A stretch of DNA of 64,000 bases from Cupriavidus laharis (GTDB lineage: Bacteria; Pseudomonadota; Gammaproteobacteria; Burkholderiales; Burkholderiaceae): NCBI RefSeq assembly GCF_914271435.1, contig NZ_CAJZAI010000017.1, positions 35,914-99,913 on the forward strand, given 5' to 3'. The first letter of the stretch is position 1, and each line of letters opens with the position of its first letter. Below, piece by piece: positions 43,511 to 51,823 of this stretch. The notes beneath the pieces are model-generated. The model had not been told where the DNA came from, searched no databases, and saw nothing but the letters and a program-made list of their open reading frames with translations. The position numbers and the translations under genes are program-made.

Positions 43511-44221
43511 TCAGTCCAGCGAGAACCCGCCCTCGAGCGGGTCGGCGTAGTTGGGGTCGCCCACTAGCATCTCGAACTCAGGCATCTCAGCAAATCGCAG
43601 CACTTCCACTTTCACCTGACGGCGCCATTGCTCGAGCGAGGCGGATTGAATGGCCAGCGCCAAATGACTCTTGTGCTTGCGCGACGGATACCGGAATCCG
43701 ATCGGTGCGCCTTCGTCGGCAAAGCTCGCCAGCACGTCGAACATTCGCAGGCCAAACCACTGGCACCATTCGTACTCTCCCTCGTGGATCCGGTCATAGA
43801 TGCCCAGCTTGCTGAGCACAGTGCCGTCGAGATCGAGGAGCGGGATATCTGCTTGCGCGGTAAAGGTTGCATTCAGGCCCGTGTTCGCAATGGCTCGCGG
43901 GATATAGAACGTTCCCGGTTGCGTGATGTCGTTCGTGCAGAAGCCAGACTCCCACAACGCGGTCGTCAGATCCAGGCCGGCATACATCCAGTAGATCGGG
44001 TAACGCCCTCCCTCACCGGCCAATGCGTCGGGCGGTCCGAACCGGTAGGTGCGCTCCACGTATGCCGGGATGACTGCGGCCGGATGCCGAACGGCGCGGA
44101 CAATCCGGGTGCCGGCCGGCAGGAACTCCACGGCGCCGTCCAGCGCCCGATGCAAGCGGTCAAGGGTGGGAAGCGTTGCGGCAATCGAAGGCGGAATGGC
44201 AAATTCTTTTGGTATCGACAT
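43511..44221 (-). CDS. RES-domain toxin (NAD+-consuming family)
   Basis: This 236-residue protein has the RES fold: an Arg in RIVRAVRH, an Arg/Tyr-rich YRFGPPDALAGEGGRYPIYW, the Glu in TALWESGF and the late GFRYPSRKHKSHLALAI. Characterised RES toxins deplete NAD+ by hydrolysis or phosphorolysis and halt growth. The first ATG base coincides with the last base of the antitoxin TGA, so the two are coupled. It is longer than minimal RES toxins (about 150 aa). Confidence 0.82.
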   Translation of the reverse strand: MSIPKEFAIPPSIAATLPTLDRLHRALDGAVEFLPAGTRIVRAVRHPAAVIPAYVERTYRFGPPDALAGEGGRYPIYWMYAGLDLTTALWESGFCTNDITQPGTFYIPRAIANTGLNATFTAQADIPLLDLDGTVLSKLGIYDRIHEGEYEWCQWFGLRMFDVLASFADEGAPIGFRYPSRKHKSHLALAIQSASLEQWRRQVKVEVLRFAEMPEFEMLVGDPNYADPLEGGFSLD

Positions 44222-44841
44222 CAGCTGATCAGATCCGAACTGCGCGAGGGCAGCGCGGTCAACTGCGCGATCACTCGACCCTGCCGCTCGCTGGCGGATT
44301 GAGCAAGGTGACCACGCTGCGCGGCAGAAAGCGTCGCGCGCGTTTCGAACGCCCGACCCGCCAGCATCTCAGCCGGTGTCAGGTCGTCGAACGCGTCGAC
44401 CGGGGTAACCCAGAACGCATGGATTTCGCTACTCGGCAGGTCTTTCATCCGGCGCAGAACAGGAGCCAGCAGCTCCGGTGCCGGTGGCGCGAATTGCCAA
44501 GCGGGGAAGGCGCGGCCGATCGCCTTGCCGCGCGGGGTCACGCAGTAAAAGCGTGCATCCTCCACCGCGCGGTACAGCGTCGCCTGCGACATGGCCACCA
44601 GCCCCTTGGCAATGACCTCCGAGGGCTTCAGATATGACACGGCGAGACGGTCCTCGATTGCCGCTGGCGCGGCGGGACTGGCGAGCGTTGCCGTCAGGCA
44701 CTGGCGCACAATTGCCATCACGCGGGCGCGCTCGCCCACATCGATGGTCTGCTCCAGTTGCTCGTCAATGTCGTGAACCAATTTCTCAACCAGTTGGGAA
44801 CCGGCCGCGCCAGCGGTCGATACGTAGGTATGCAGTGTCAT
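44221..44841 (-). CDS. RES-partner antitoxin (Xre/MbcA/ParS-like)
   Basis: This 206-residue protein lies immediately upstream of the RES toxin. A helical N-terminal region and a possible helix-turn-helix (KPSEVIAKGLVAMSQATLYR) precede a C-terminal segment. That segment includes PAWQFAPPAPELLAPVLRRM, IHAFWVTPVDAFDDLTPAEM and LAGR, and strongly resembles the toxin-blocking region of RES antitoxins. ATG 44841 has GGAG 6 bases upstream, preferred over 44856. It should both neutralise the toxin and bind the operon promoter. Confidence 0.78.
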   Translation of the reverse strand: MTLHTYVSTAGAAGSQLVEKLVHDIDEQLEQTIDVGERARVMAIVRQCLTATLASPAAPAAIEDRLAVSYLKPSEVIAKGLVAMSQATLYRAVEDARFYCVTPRGKAIGRAFPAWQFAPPAPELLAPVLRRMKDLPSSEIHAFWVTPVDAFDDLTPAEMLAGRAFETRATLSAAQRGHLAQSASERQGRVIAQLTALPSRSSDLIS

Positions 44842-44904
44842 ATCAAACTCCATCAAATGGCGGCACGCGGCGGGGCGAAGGCCGGGTGGATGGTCGCCTC
44901 TCGA

Positions 44905-45138
44905 TCAGCGTGGCGGCAGGCCACCGCCTTCCCCGTCAAAACGGACCTGGCGCGCGCAACCAAGGCGGTGCGCACGGCGGGCTTCCTCAATCGACGCATA
45001 GAGATGCCCCCGCAACAGCCTGCGATACATGCGCGGCAATTTGGCCGGGACGCGCCCTTGCAGTAACTCCAGGAACAGATGACTGCCGCGGTCGCCGGAG
45101 ACATGCCCCTCGTAGGGACGGGTTATGTAGACAGCCTC
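44905..45138 (-). pseudogene. Possible frameshifted small gene upstream of the RES operon
   Basis: A minus-strand frame of 77 codons after an in-frame TAA encodes a protein-like sequence (EAVYITRPYEGHVSGDRGSH, HLYASIEEARRAHRLG). It has no start codon at its head. An ATG at 45140 sits in the next frame, and a single-base insertion there would give M-EAVYITRPYEGH. I do not recognise the family. It is either a decayed gene or noise. Confidence 0.3.
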
Positions 45139-45175
45139 ATCTTACTCAACTCTCTCAATTTTCTCACGTTTCTCA
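45136..45175. repeat. Five CTCA units at exact 9-bp spacing
   Basis: CTCA occurs at 45136, 45145, 45154, 45163 and 45172, separated by five T/A-rich variable bases each time. On the minus strand this reads as TGAG every 9 bp. The regular phase suggests a multi-site protein-binding array upstream of the RES toxin-antitoxin operon. Confidence 0.6.
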
Positions 45176-45250
45176 AAATGAGGAGCGTGAAGACATGCTC
45201 TTGAAGCAATGCTGCACGGTCTAGACGACCATGGGCTGTCCGGACGAATG

Positions 45251-45670
45251 TCAGGCCGCCGCGGCAGTATCGCGCGACTTGCGGTAGGCCACCCAGTCGC
45301 CGCCGTCGATGCGCGGGAGCCCCGCAACGGCGGCTTCGGCCACGGGATACAGCAGGCAGGCCACGGCCTGTCCGTGCAGTAGCACCGTGTGTTCCTCGCT
45401 GACAAATAGCGTGGCCTGGCCGGGATAGACTTCCTCGATCTCGTCGAGCACCGGCACCAGCGCATCGGGCACATCATAGATATCGCCCACCGCCGGACCG
45501 GCTGCCGGGTCGAGCACCAGGCCCGGATAAGTGCCGAAGTCATAGAGGCGACCGGCAATCGTTGCCGTGCCCAGCAACGTGGGGGCGACAATGCCGTGCT
45601 TGCGCGCAGCGGCATTCAGGTCGTTGACCTCGCCGGCGCGCAGCGTGCCATAGACAAAGACCTTGGGCAT
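45251..45670 (-). CDS. Gamma-glutamylcyclotransferase-like (AIG2) protein
   Basis: This 139-residue GGCT-fold protein begins with the substrate-binding YGTLRAGEVND loop (KVFVYGTLR), followed by GRLYDFGTYPGLV. The catalytic Glu is likely in DEIEEVYPGQ. Family enzymes release 5-oxoproline from gamma-glutamyl peptides or amines. The substrate here is unknown. ATG 45670 lies 1 base after the rraA-like stop, so the pair is co-translated. Confidence 0.82.
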   Translation of the reverse strand: MPKVFVYGTLRAGEVNDLNAAARKHGIVAPTLLGTATIAGRLYDFGTYPGLVLDPAAGPAVGDIYDVPDALVPVLDEIEEVYPGQATLFVSEEHTVLLHGQAVACLLYPVAEAAVAGLPRIDGGDWVAYRKSRDTAAAA

Positions 45671-45671
45671 G

Positions 45672-46169
45672 TCAGGCACCGAGCTTTTCTTCGGACACCA
45701 GCACGCCGTCCGCGTCCACATAGATCCAGTTGCCGGGGCGCACCACCGCGCCTGGCATCTGCACCGCCACGTCGCGCTCGCCGGCGCCGCGCTTCTGGCT
45801 CTTCTGCGGATGCGTGGCCAGCGCGCGGATGCCGATGTCGCAGACGTCCAGCTCGGCGGTATCGCGCACGCAGCCATTGACGATGATGCCGACCCAGCCG
45901 TTCTTCTCCGCCAGCAGCCCCAGGTTGCCGCCGACCAGCGCGCAGCGCATCGAGCCGCCGCCATCCACCACGAGCACACGGCCCTGCCCCGGCGATTCCA
46001 GAGCTTCGCGCACGAGCGAGTTGTCTTCAAAGATCTTCAGCGTGGCAGCCTGGCCGGCAAAGGCCAGTTGCTTGCCAAAGGCGCGGAACCCCGGCGTCAT
46101 GACGCGCAGCGTGCCGTCGGCCAGGCGCGGTTCGTTGGCATCGCACAGATCGGTGGTGGCGTGGTTCAT
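45672..46169 (-). CDS. rraA: RraA-family protein
   Basis: This 165-residue protein is of the RraA/HMG-aldolase-like family. It shows ATTDLCDAN, FEDNSLVREALESPGQGRVL, VVDGGGSMRCALVGGNLG, NGWVGIIVNGCVRD and the C-terminal YVDADGVLVSEEKL. E. coli RraA inhibits RNase E, while close relatives with an Arg-Asp pair (VRD here) cleave 4-hydroxy-4-methyl-2-oxoglutarate or oxaloacetate. Both roles remain possible. ATG 46169 has GGAG upstream. Confidence 0.83.
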   Translation of the reverse strand: MNHATTDLCDANEPRLADGTLRVMTPGFRAFGKQLAFAGQAATLKIFEDNSLVREALESPGQGRVLVVDGGGSMRCALVGGNLGLLAEKNGWVGIIVNGCVRDTAELDVCDIGIRALATHPQKSQKRGAGERDVAVQMPGAVVRPGNWIYVDADGVLVSEEKLGA

Positions 46170-46221
46170 CGAAAACTCCTGCAAGGAAGAAAATCGGTCC
46201 TGTCGGCCCGCTGCGGCTCAC

Positions 46222-47952
46222 TCAGTGCTTGCCGCTGGCCTGCGCCTGCGCGCGAATGGCGCTAAGCGTGGTGCGCGGGGTGATCACATCCGGGTCCACG
46301 CGGATCTCGATCAGCGTGGAGACCGGCGCGGCCAGCGCTTCGCGCAGCGCGGGCTCGAACGCTTCGGTCGTGGTCACGGTGGCACCGCGCGCGCCATAGG
46401 CGCGCGCCAGCGCGGCAAAGTCCGGGTTGTGCAGCTCGGTGCCCGACACGTGAGCCGGGTATTCGCGCTCCTGGTGCATGCGGATGGTGCCATACATGCC
46501 GTTGTTGACGACAATGAACACCACCGGGGCCCCGTATTGCATGGCGGTGGCCAGCTCCTGCCCGTCCATCAGAAAGCAGCCGTCGCCCGCCAGGGCCACG
46601 ACCGTGCGTTGCGGGAAAGCAATCTTTGCGCCCACGGCGGCCGGCACGCCATAACCCATGGCGCCGCTGGTCGGCGCAAGCTGTCCGCGCCCGCCTCCCG
46701 CGAACGGGCGATAGCGGAAATAGCGGTGCAGCCAGCCCGCATAGTTGCCGGCGCCATTGGTCACGACGGCATCGGCAGGCAGCAGGCGGTCGAGGGTGCG
46801 CACCACTTCGGCCATGTCGACGCCCTGCCCCGTGTACGCGGGCGGTGTCAGGTAGCGCTCGTAGTCGGCATGTGCGTCCTGCGACCAGCCCTGCCAGCGC
46901 GGCGGCGTGGCCGGCGACGGCAATGCCGCCAGCCGTGCGGCGATGGCCGGCATCGATGCGTGGATCATCAGGTCCGCCTGGTAGACGCTACCCAGTTCCT
47001 CCGCACCCGCATGGATATGGATCAGTTGCTGCGACGGGCGCGGCGCGCTGATCAGCGCGTAGCCGCCAGTGGTCATTTCGCCGAGGCGCGGGCCGATCGC
47101 CAGCACAAGATCCGCGCTGCGGATACGCTCGGCCAGTGCCGGGTTGATGCCGATGCCGACGTCGCCGGCATAGTTCGGATGCCGGTTGTCGAACAAATCC
47201 TGGCCGCGGAATGCACAGCCAACCGGCAGCGCGAAGCGCTCGGCAAACTGCTGGACCTGCGTACACGCCTCCGGCGTCCAGCCGCTGCCGCCGACCAGCA
47301 CGAACGGACGCTCGGCCGCCGCGAGCATGCCGGACAGGCGCTGCATGTCGTCATCGCCGGGCCAGCTCAGGACGCGTTGATGGGCCGCGAGCTGCGGCAC
47401 AGCTGCCTCCTGCGTGAGCATGTCTTCGGGCAAGGCCAGCACCACCGGCCCTGGCCGCCCCGACGTGGCGGTCTGGTAGGCGCGTGCGATGTATTCCGGA
47501 ATCCGTTCCACGCGGTCGATCTGCGCGACCCACTTGGCCATCTGGCCGAACATGCGGCGGTAGTCGATTTCCTGGAAGGCCTCGCGGTCCGCGAAGTCGG
47601 TGCCGACCTGGCCGATGAACAAGATCATCGGCGTCGAATCCTGGAATGCCGTGTGCACGCCGATGCTGGCATTGGTGGCGCCAGGCCCGCGCGTGCAGAA
47701 CGCCAGGCCGGGGCGCCCCGTGAGCTTGCCGTAGGCTTCGGCCATGACCGCGGCGCCGCCTTCCTGGCGGCAGATGACGAAGCGCAACTGGTCGCGCCGG
47801 CGGTGAAAGCCGTCGAGCACGGCAAGGTAGCTCTCGCCCGGCACGCCGAAGGCCAGTTCGGCACCGTGCGCAAGCAGCGCATCGACCAGGATATGGCCGC
47901 CGCACAGCGGTTCTGGCTGCGCGGCGCCGGCGGAAACAGGCTTGGAAGACAT
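46222..47952 (-). CDS. Thiamine diphosphate-dependent enzyme, acetolactate synthase-like
   Basis: This 576-residue ThDP enzyme has the catalytic Glu in CRQEGGAAVMAEAYGK, the ThDP-binding motif GDGCFLMDGQELATAMQYGA...VVNN and GPGATNASIGVHTAFQDSTP. It resembles acetolactate synthase large subunits, but no small regulatory subunit (ilvN/ilvH) is adjacent and the context is catabolic-looking. Alternatives are oxalyl-CoA decarboxylase-like or other 2-oxoacid decarboxylases. ATG 47952 has GAGG upstream. It lies 52 bases before the rraA-like gene in the same direction. Confidence 0.84.
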   Translation of the reverse strand: MSSKPVSAGAAQPEPLCGGHILVDALLAHGAELAFGVPGESYLAVLDGFHRRRDQLRFVICRQEGGAAVMAEAYGKLTGRPGLAFCTRGPGATNASIGVHTAFQDSTPMILFIGQVGTDFADREAFQEIDYRRMFGQMAKWVAQIDRVERIPEYIARAYQTATSGRPGPVVLALPEDMLTQEAAVPQLAAHQRVLSWPGDDDMQRLSGMLAAAERPFVLVGGSGWTPEACTQVQQFAERFALPVGCAFRGQDLFDNRHPNYAGDVGIGINPALAERIRSADLVLAIGPRLGEMTTGGYALISAPRPSQQLIHIHAGAEELGSVYQADLMIHASMPAIAARLAALPSPATPPRWQGWSQDAHADYERYLTPPAYTGQGVDMAEVVRTLDRLLPADAVVTNGAGNYAGWLHRYFRYRPFAGGGRGQLAPTSGAMGYGVPAAVGAKIAFPQRTVVALAGDGCFLMDGQELATAMQYGAPVVFIVVNNGMYGTIRMHQEREYPAHVSGTELHNPDFAALARAYGARGATVTTTEAFEPALREALAAPVSTLIEIRVDPDVITPRTTLSAIRAQAQASGKH

Positions 47953-48020
47953 GAAGGATCCTCGGAAAAACTCGGGGCACCGGCGTAGCCGGCGCACGGG
48001 AATGCGATCCGGCTGCGGGC

Positions 48021-49283
48021 CTATGCGGCCGGCACCTGCGAGGTGGCGCCGCGGCGCAAACGGTTGCCGTTGCCGACCGTCACCGCGGTGAAGATCGACA
48101 CCAGCTGGAAGCCGCCGATCATGAAGAACACCCAGTTGGGCAAGTGCGCGTCCATCAGCGCGCCGAAGAACAGCGGCCCGCTGGCCAGGCCGATGTCCAG
48201 GCCGGAATAGACCACGCCGTACACGCGGCCCGTGGCGCCTGCCGGGGCCGCGGCGCGCACGAGCAGGTCGCGCGAGGGGCCGGCCGTGCCGGCGCCGAAG
48301 CCGATCACACCGAGCAGCACCGGCACCAGCAGGCCCGGCGCGATGTTCAGGCCCACCAGCATGGCCACCAGGCCCGACACGGTGAAACTCAGCGCGATCA
48401 GCCGGTCATGGTTGCTGGTGCGGCTGGCGGCAAACCCGCCGACCACCATGCCCCCCGCGCTGCAAAGCATGTAGATGGTGTAGGACGCGGTAGCCAGCGT
48501 GAACGGGATGCCGTAGAGCTGCGTGAGCGCGGTCGGCGCAAAGCTCTGGATGCCGGCCGCCGAAAACGTGGTCAGCAGGAAGAACGCCCAGCACACCCAG
48601 ACCTGCGGCAGCCTCAGGAAGCCAAGCAGGCTACCACCGGCCCCGGCCTGCGCAGCCTTCGGGCGGCCCACCGCACTACCGAGCTCGCGCGGGTCGAGCA
48701 CGTGGCGCAGTACCAGCAGCACAGCCAGCACGCCGAACGCCACCAACGAAGCGGAGGCCAGCGCCACGCGCCATGTCGCCAGGTTCGCAATGGTCACCAG
48801 GAACACCGGCGCGGCTGCCCAGCCCAGGTTGCCCGAGATCCCATGGACCGAGAACGCATGCCCGAGCCGGGGCTGAGACACGTGCTTGTTCAGCAGCGTG
48901 AAGTCGGCCGGATGGAACACCCCGTTGCCCAGCCCTGCCACGCCGGCGCCAAACAGCAGCGCGACGTAGCCGGTGCTTGCCGACAGCAGCAAGGCGGCTG
49001 TGCCCAGGAAGGCCAGCCCGGCAAATAGCACCGGCCGGGGGCCAAAGCGGTCCACTACGAAGCCCGAAGCCGTCTGCACCACCGCCGAGACCGCAAAGAA
49101 GACCGTCATCAGCAGTCCCAGCTCCGCATAGCTCAGGCCGAACTCCGCCTTGATCCACGGAAACAGCGGCGCCAGCAGCAGATGGTAGAAGTGGGAAACC
49201 CCGTGTGCCAGGCCAACCAGGCCGATCACCTGTGCGTCATGGCGGAGCGAATTGCGGCTGGGATCGAGAGCGGCGGTAGTCAT
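48021..49283 (-). CDS. MFS transporter
   Basis: This 420-residue protein has 12 predicted hydrophobic helices. Motifs include GLAHGVSHFYHLLLAPLFPW at the start, the MFS motif A-like VVDRFGPRPVLFAG after helix 2, and SGNLGWAAAPVFL. The ligand is unknown; this subgroup includes fosmidomycin-resistance-like carriers. ATG 49283 gives MTTAALDPSRNS; a longer frame lacks a ribosome-binding site. It is probably the first gene of a transcript running into the ThDP enzyme, rraA-like and GGCT-like genes. Confidence 0.85.
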   Translation of the reverse strand: MTTAALDPSRNSLRHDAQVIGLVGLAHGVSHFYHLLLAPLFPWIKAEFGLSYAELGLLMTVFFAVSAVVQTASGFVVDRFGPRPVLFAGLAFLGTAALLLSASTGYVALLFGAGVAGLGNGVFHPADFTLLNKHVSQPRLGHAFSVHGISGNLGWAAAPVFLVTIANLATWRVALASASLVAFGVLAVLLVLRHVLDPRELGSAVGRPKAAQAGAGGSLLGFLRLPQVWVCWAFFLLTTFSAAGIQSFAPTALTQLYGIPFTLATASYTIYMLCSAGGMVVGGFAASRTSNHDRLIALSFTVSGLVAMLVGLNIAPGLLVPVLLGVIGFGAGTAGPSRDLLVRAAAPAGATGRVYGVVYSGLDIGLASGPLFFGALMDAHLPNWVFFMIGGFQLVSIFTAVTVGNGNRLRRGATSQVPAA

Positions 49284-49439
49284 GGCGGCGGATTCGCGGG
49301 ATGGAGCCAGCTGGGATGGCAAGCGCGCCGCATGCCTGCGCACAAGGGCATGCAAAAGCGCGTACCGAAGCTCGCATCATAGAGGAAAACCGCAACCGGC
49401 TGCATCCAGGTGCAGCCGGCACCGCAATGTCTGAGACAA

Positions 49440-50261
49440 CTACATCTGCTTGAACAGGTATGCGTACTGCCTTGCCACGGGCAACGATTCCGGCCGGTCG
49501 CGCAAGCGCAGCGATACGCGTCCGAGCGATTGGGTGACCGCAGCGGCCACGCACGCGATATTGACCACCGTACCGCGGTGGATCTGCCAGAAACGCTCCG
49601 GATCAAGCTGCTGCGTCAGTTCGCGCAAGCTGGTTCGGATCAGCGCCTCGCCCCCTGTGGATACCACGTTGACGTACTTGTCGGTGGCTTCGAGGTAGAT
49701 CACCTCATCGACCGGGATGATGCGCACCTCCTGGCCAACCAGCGCCTTGATGAAGCGCAGGTAGCTGCCCTGCTGCCCCGGCGCGCCGCGTGCCGCTGCC
49801 GGGTGCTCCAGCGCTTCCAGGCGATTGAGCAGTTGTGCCAGCTGGCCGTTGTCGATCTGGGCAGCGCTCGGCTCCGCCCCGGCCTGGACCTCCGCCAGAC
49901 GTGCCTTGAGGCGCGAGACGGTCGCCTCCAGCCGCTCGTGCTGCACGGGCTTGAGCACGTAGTCCACGGCGGCCTTCTCGAAGGCCTCCAGCGCGAACTG
50001 GTCGTAGGCGGTCACGAATACCACCAGCGGCGGCACGTCGAAGTCGACGAGTTCCCGCGCCACGTCCATGCCGCTCATGCCGGGCATGCGGATGTCCAGG
50101 AACACGACCGTCGGCTCGTGTTGTCGCGCCGCATCGAGCGCAGCGACGCCGTCGTGGACAACGCCGACGATCCTGGCTTCCGGCCACAACGCCGCCAGTT
50201 CGGATTCCAGCACGCGGGCCAGCAAGGGTTCATCATCGGCAATCAGCAGGGTCGGTGTCAT
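49440..50261 (-). CDS. LytTR-family response regulator
   Basis: This 273-residue regulator has an N-terminal receiver with Asp9/Asp10 in LLIADDEP, phosphoacceptor Asp56 in VVFLDIRMPG, FVTAYD and YVLKPVQ. The C-terminal LytTR DNA-binding domain is at about 165-270 (IPVDEVIYLEATDKYVNVVS, HRGTVVNI). It pairs with the LytS-type kinase gene 67 bases upstream. Targets are unknown. LytTR regulators often control cell-envelope or exported-product genes. Confidence 0.9.
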   Translation of the reverse strand: MTPTLLIADDEPLLARVLESELAALWPEARIVGVVHDGVAALDAARQHEPTVVFLDIRMPGMSGMDVARELVDFDVPPLVVFVTAYDQFALEAFEKAAVDYVLKPVQHERLEATVSRLKARLAEVQAGAEPSAAQIDNGQLAQLLNRLEALEHPAAARGAPGQQGSYLRFIKALVGQEVRIIPVDEVIYLEATDKYVNVVSTGGEALIRTSLRELTQQLDPERFWQIHRGTVVNIACVAAAVTQSLGRVSLRLRDRPESLPVARQYAYLFKQM

Positions 50262-50328
50262 GGCGGGATCAGGGGGCGTGACCGTCATTGGCAGGCGGGT
50301 GCGGGCAGGCGCGGGCCTGGCGGGATCA

Positions 50329-51501
50329 TCAGGGGCGCGGCATGGCCGGCGTGGCGCCTGCGGGAGTGGCCGGCACCGGTGTGGCGGCAGGTGCCGCGGC
50401 GGGCACCGGCACCTCGGTATGGCGGGTCAGCGGCAGCGTCAGGCGCACTACCACGCCGCGCGGGCTGTTTTCTTCCATCTGCATATTGGCCGCGGCGCCG
50501 AAAATGCGCGCCAGCCGTTCGCGCACGTGGGTCAGGCCCAGGCCCGAGCCCTTGCCCGATCCATGGCCAAAGCCCACGCCCGTATCGGCAATGATCACCT
50601 GCACCGCGTCGTCGCCGGCCGCGCGTGCCGACAGCGTGATGTGGCCGCCGCGCATGCAAGGCTCGATGCCGTGCGTGACGGCGTTCTCCACCAGCGGCTG
50701 GATCAGCATGGGCGGAATCTCCACGCCAGCCAGTTCGGGCGGCAGGTCGATGTGGTAGCCGAGCCGAGTGCCGAAACGCATGCCCTGGATGTCCAGGTAG
50801 CTGCGCAGCAGCTCGAACTCCTGGCGCAGCGTGCATTGCTCGGCCCGCGTATGCGACAGCGAGGTGCGCAGGAACCCGATCAGCCGCTGCAGCAGCTTGC
50901 GCGCGGCGCGCGGGTCGGTGGCGATCAGCCCGTCGAGGTTGGCCAGCGAGTTGAACAGGAAGTGCGGCTCGATCTGCGCCTGCAGCGCCATCAGTTGGGC
51001 GCGCACGAGCTGCTTCTCGGCCTCCTCGCGCTGCAGGGCGTCCAGCGCGGCCTGGCGCTCCAGGTGGGCAAGCTTTTCGCGCGACCAGTAGAAATAGATC
51101 ATGCTGGCCGACGCCAGCATGCCCACCACCAGGCACATGCGCAGCATGTCGCCGGTCTCGGCTACGGACTTGGGCGGCAGGTTCAGCACCTCGCGCGTGG
51201 CCCAGCTTCCGAGGATCACGCCGAGCGGCACCGCGGCAGCGGCCAGGCACAGGAATGGCCAGCGGCGCGGCCGGTCATTCCACCAGATCAGCACGCGCGG
51301 GATGTCGATCAGCAGCCAGATCGACAAGCCGATCAGGTGGCTGTAGACGAAGTTGTGCCAGAACGTACCACCGGTCTGGAAGCCGTAGTTCAGGCTGACG
51401 GCGATCACCGTGTTCATGCACAGCACGAACAGCAGGTCGCGCCCGAGAATCGTCAGCCGGGACGGAATGGCGGAGGAAAGGCAGCGGTCCATGGCGTTCA
51501 T
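50329..51501 (-). CDS. LytS/YehU-type sensor histidine kinase
   Basis: This 390-residue kinase has four hydrophobic segments in the first about 140 residues and a short coiled-coil. It then has the His_kinase domain: phosphoacceptor His in QIEPHFLFNSLANLDGL, N box LIQPLVENAVTHGIEP and G boxes DTGVGFG and GSGLGLTHVRERL. The C terminus is Pro/Ala-rich. ATG 51501 is preferred; longer frames add an unlikely Arg-rich leader. It forms a two-component system with the LytTR regulator downstream. Confidence 0.88.
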   Translation of the reverse strand: MNAMDRCLSSAIPSRLTILGRDLLFVLCMNTVIAVSLNYGFQTGGTFWHNFVYSHLIGLSIWLLIDIPRVLIWWNDRPRRWPFLCLAAAAVPLGVILGSWATREVLNLPPKSVAETGDMLRMCLVVGMLASASMIYFYWSREKLAHLERQAALDALQREEAEKQLVRAQLMALQAQIEPHFLFNSLANLDGLIATDPRAARKLLQRLIGFLRTSLSHTRAEQCTLRQEFELLRSYLDIQGMRFGTRLGYHIDLPPELAGVEIPPMLIQPLVENAVTHGIEPCMRGGHITLSARAAGDDAVQVIIADTGVGFGHGSGKGSGLGLTHVRERLARIFGAAANMQMEENSPRGVVVRLTLPLTRHTEVPVPAAAPAATPVPATPAGATPAMPRP

Positions 51502-51823
51502 GTTAGCGTGGCCTGTACCTGGTGCAATGCGTGGAGGTCCGGATGCATACGGTTCCCGCACGCCTCCTCGTCGATGGCATCGCGCGCAATGTCTGTTGCG
51601 CTGCGACATGGACCGGAGAGTCAGAATCCCCGGCACGTGCAGGCACTTTACGCCGCCTGGGGCCGGGAAGAAAAGTGTCTTGCGACGAACGGCGGGCGCA
51701 TGGCGCGAACCGCGTGGTGGCAGGATGGGCAGCGGCGTGTGCCGCTGCCTGCACAGCGTGGACGCCGCAACAGGGTGCCGTGTGGCGGATGCTGCAGGGC
51801 TGGCCGGGCGCCAGCCGTGCTGG
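51502..51823. other. Gap between cysB and the LytS-type kinase gene
   Basis: It holds the promoter of the two-component genes. I found no recognised gene or clear terminator for cysB in this stretch. Confidence 0.35.

Larger units (their letters stand above)
44842..45250. other. Gap upstream of the RES antitoxin
   Basis: It contains a 77-codon start-less minus-strand frame and a CTCA repeat (both listed). No other gene is seen. Confidence 0.4.

Noticed and set aside
44853..45104. An 83-codon minus-strand frame with a start codon near 45104
   Set aside because: Its product is Cys/Arg/Ala-rich and unlike known proteins. The overlapping start-less frame in another phase looks more protein-like.
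45136..45175. A CRISPR or microsatellite array
   Set aside because: The repeated unit is only 4 bases with 5-base variable fill. There are no 25-40 bp repeats, no spacers and no cas genes.
46222..47952. True biosynthetic acetolactate synthase (ilvB)
   Set aside because: No regulatory subunit gene or ilvC is adjacent, and the neighbours are rraA-like, GGCT-like and MFS genes, so I kept the broader family call.
45730..47988. A 752-codon plus-strand frame over the rraA-like and ThDP-enzyme genes
   Set aside because: It covers two well-supported minus-strand genes and their spacer. Its composition is that of an antisense shadow.
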